This document shows, piece after piece, positions 4,155 to 5,263 of a stretch of 5,263 bases of DNA (positions within the stretch are counted from its first letter, which is position 1; every line of letters starts with the position of its first letter). The translations under genes were made by a program, and so were the position numbers. The notes under the pieces are model-generated. The model had not been told where the DNA came from. It saw only the letters and a program-made list of their open reading frames with translations, and ran no database searches. The stretch spans positions 440 through 5,702 of the forward strand of contig QBMP01000155.1 of assembly GCA_003242115.1 (NCBI GenBank). Reading direction: 5' to 3'. This DNA is from Phormidesmis priestleyi. GTDB lineage: Bacteria; Cyanobacteriota; Cyanobacteriia; Phormidesmidales; Phormidesmidaceae.

Positions 4155-5263
4155 ATGAGTTTGCCGATTGTCGTAGAAATTACTATCGGACTAATCTTTA
4201 TATATTTAACGCTGAGCTTGGTAGCCAGTGAAATTCAAGAGATTTTGAGTGCGCTGTTTCAATGGCGCGCTGAACATCTCAAGCGCTCTATTGAGCAGCT
4301 ATTGGCCGGAGATTCTCGCAGCCGTACCAATGATTTTGTCGATAGCCTCTATGCGAGTCCATTGATTGCAGGTCTCAACTATGAAGCGCAAGGTCGCTTT
4401 GCCGGGGCGTTTAGAAGCCTCGCTCATGTCGCTGGGGCGCTGTACAGAACGCTGACTTTTAGCCGAAATGTGTTTGGCAGCCAAACCAGCGGGCCTTCTT
4501 ACATTCCGGCAGAGGCATTTGCCACTAGCCTGATTGAGCGGCTGAAGCTAGCGGATTTTCAGTGGCTTTTAGGGCGATCGCGCTTCAGCGAATTTGTCAC
4601 GACCGAAGTCAGCCTGCCGCTGCACAATATGGTCAGTGAGCTGAGAGCCCGCTGCCAAGACGAAGACTTGCTGCTGGCCGAAATGACTTACTTCGATCAG
4701 GCGCTCACTCAAGTTTTAGCCGGTCTAGGTGCCCGTTGGCTGACCATTGAAACCGCATTGAACCAAGTAGCTAGTCTGTTACAGGCTTTTGAAATGCAGG
4801 CTGCTGAAACTATGGCTGAGACGGCTTCAGCCATTGAAGTCGGTTCTGGGCAAGCGCCTGATGTGGCCATCGCCCGCTCTTTTATCAGCCGAGTAGGGTA
4901 CTTACGCAGCGCCTTAGGCACCGGCTCATCTTCTGGCTCAGATCCCATTCCTTCCCATCAAACCACTGTGCTAATCGCGCGAATTCAGCCTAGCTTAGGC
5001 GATTTGGCGGCCTTGCTCGACCCTGATAGCCCCACCTATGCCGAATTAGTGGCCTTAGCCCAGCGTGAAGGCGGCGCAATCTACCAAGCCTTTGAAGCCC
5101 TGCAACCAGAAGCCATTCCTCCCAGCCTGCGCGCTAGTTTAGCCACCTTGAGCCAAAAAGCAGAAGCGCGAATTCGCGCCGCAGGCAAAACCACTGAAAC
5201 CGAATTGCAGCACCTTCAAATCGAAGTCGAAACTTGGTTTAACAACGGCATGGAAAGAGCGAG
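4155..5263 (+). CDS. N-terminally membrane-anchored protein of unknown function, C-terminus beyond window
   Basis: The frame is open for 369 codons from the ATG at 4155 to the end of the window. Residues 5-24 (IVVEITIGLIFIYLTLSLVA) form one clear membrane helix near the N-terminus, followed by SEIQEILSALFQWRAEHLKR (25-44). The long middle part is helical, Ala/Leu/Glu-rich and mostly soluble, with FVDSLYASPLIAGL (61-74), PSYIPAEAFATSLIERL (114-130) and a Ser/Gly-rich loop (253-262). The visible end, ETWFNNGMERA (359-369), matches from memory a family of bacterial membrane proteins whose next segment is a Tyr-Lys-Arg stretch and further membrane helices. No enzymatic motif is seen and no function is known to me. 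It starts 67 bases after the cyAbrB stop with no clear terminator between, so co-transcription is possible. There is no good Shine-Dalgarno before the ATG. Family membership is moderately sure; function is open. Confidence 0.85.
   Translation, partial: MSLPIVVEITIGLIFIYLTLSLVASEIQEILSALFQWRAEHLKRSIEQLLAGDSRSRTNDFVDSLYASPLIAGLNYEAQGRFAGAFRSLAHVAGALYRTLTFSRNVFGSQTSGPSYIPAEAFATSLIERLKLADFQWLLGRSRFSEFVTTEVSLPLHNMVSELRARCQDEDLLLAEMTYFDQALTQVLAGLGARWLTIETALNQVASLLQAFEMQAAETMAETASAIEVGSGQAPDVAIARSFISRVGYLRSALGTGSSSGSDPIPSHQTTVLIARIQPSLGDLAALLDPDSPTYAELVALAQREGGAIYQAFEALQPEAIPPSLRASLATLSQKAEARIRAAGKTTETELQHLQIEVETWFNNGMERA
4574..4581. repeat. HIP1 octamer GCGATCGC
   Basis: The fourth copy in the window, inside the membrane-anchored protein gene in the codons for GRSR (140-143). 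Its presence on both sides of the divergent spacer indicates a single cyanobacterial genomic background. Confidence 0.9.

Noticed and set aside
4299..4948. Two minus-strand frames of 61 and 79 codons (4484-4299 and 4948-4709)
   Set aside because: They are antisense to the uninterrupted plus-strand frame of the membrane-anchored protein and show no recognisable motif.
1..5263. Search for mobile elements, CRISPR arrays, tRNA or phage-type genes
   Set aside because: No terminal inverted repeats with a transposase, no spaced repeat array, no cloverleaf-like sequence and no phage or defence protein motif were seen.

Overview
The window looks like cyanobacterial chromosome. Three things support this: four copies of the octamer GCGATCGC (HIP1, abundant in many cyanobacterial genomes) in 5.3 kb; a cyanobacterial-type AbrB regulator (cyAbrB); and a type 2 isopentenyl-diphosphate isomerase and an Rrf2 protein that read like cyanobacterial versions. 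The genus cannot be fixed from the sequence. All attributions come from motif recognition by eye; no database search was run.

Layout. The left two thirds is on the minus strand, transcribed right to left: an Rrf2-family regulator (3276-2827), cobD/cbiB (2837-1782, overlapping the regulator's end by 11 bases), pyrR (1592-1056) and fni/idi-2 (920 to beyond base 1, C-terminus cut off). A 397-base divergent intergenic region (3277-3673) separates this block from two plus-strand genes: a cyAbrB regulator (3674-4087) and a membrane-anchored protein of unknown function (4155 to beyond the window end).

How the genes relate. The rrf2-cobD pair is a likely transcription and translation unit because of the overlap and the TTG start of cobD behind a purine-rich Shine-Dalgarno stretch. 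pyrR and fni follow in the same direction after gaps of 189 and 135 bases and may or may not be co-transcribed. The metabolic genes serve different pathways: corrinoid assembly (cobD), pyrimidine salvage or regulation (pyrR) and isoprenoid precursors (fni). This is therefore not an obvious single-pathway operon. The divergent spacer between two transcription factors is the richest non-coding part. It holds a pair of abutting palindromes in front of rrf2, two separate 11-bp tandem repeats, and a hairpin followed by six Ts.

No mobile element, CRISPR array, tRNA or rRNA was seen. The window is mostly ordinary core-genome content. The points worth a second look are the regulatory structures in the spacer, a ten-codon leader ORF whose stop overlaps the TTG start of fni, and a recurring pattern of short (9-15 bp) perfect or near-perfect tandem duplications.
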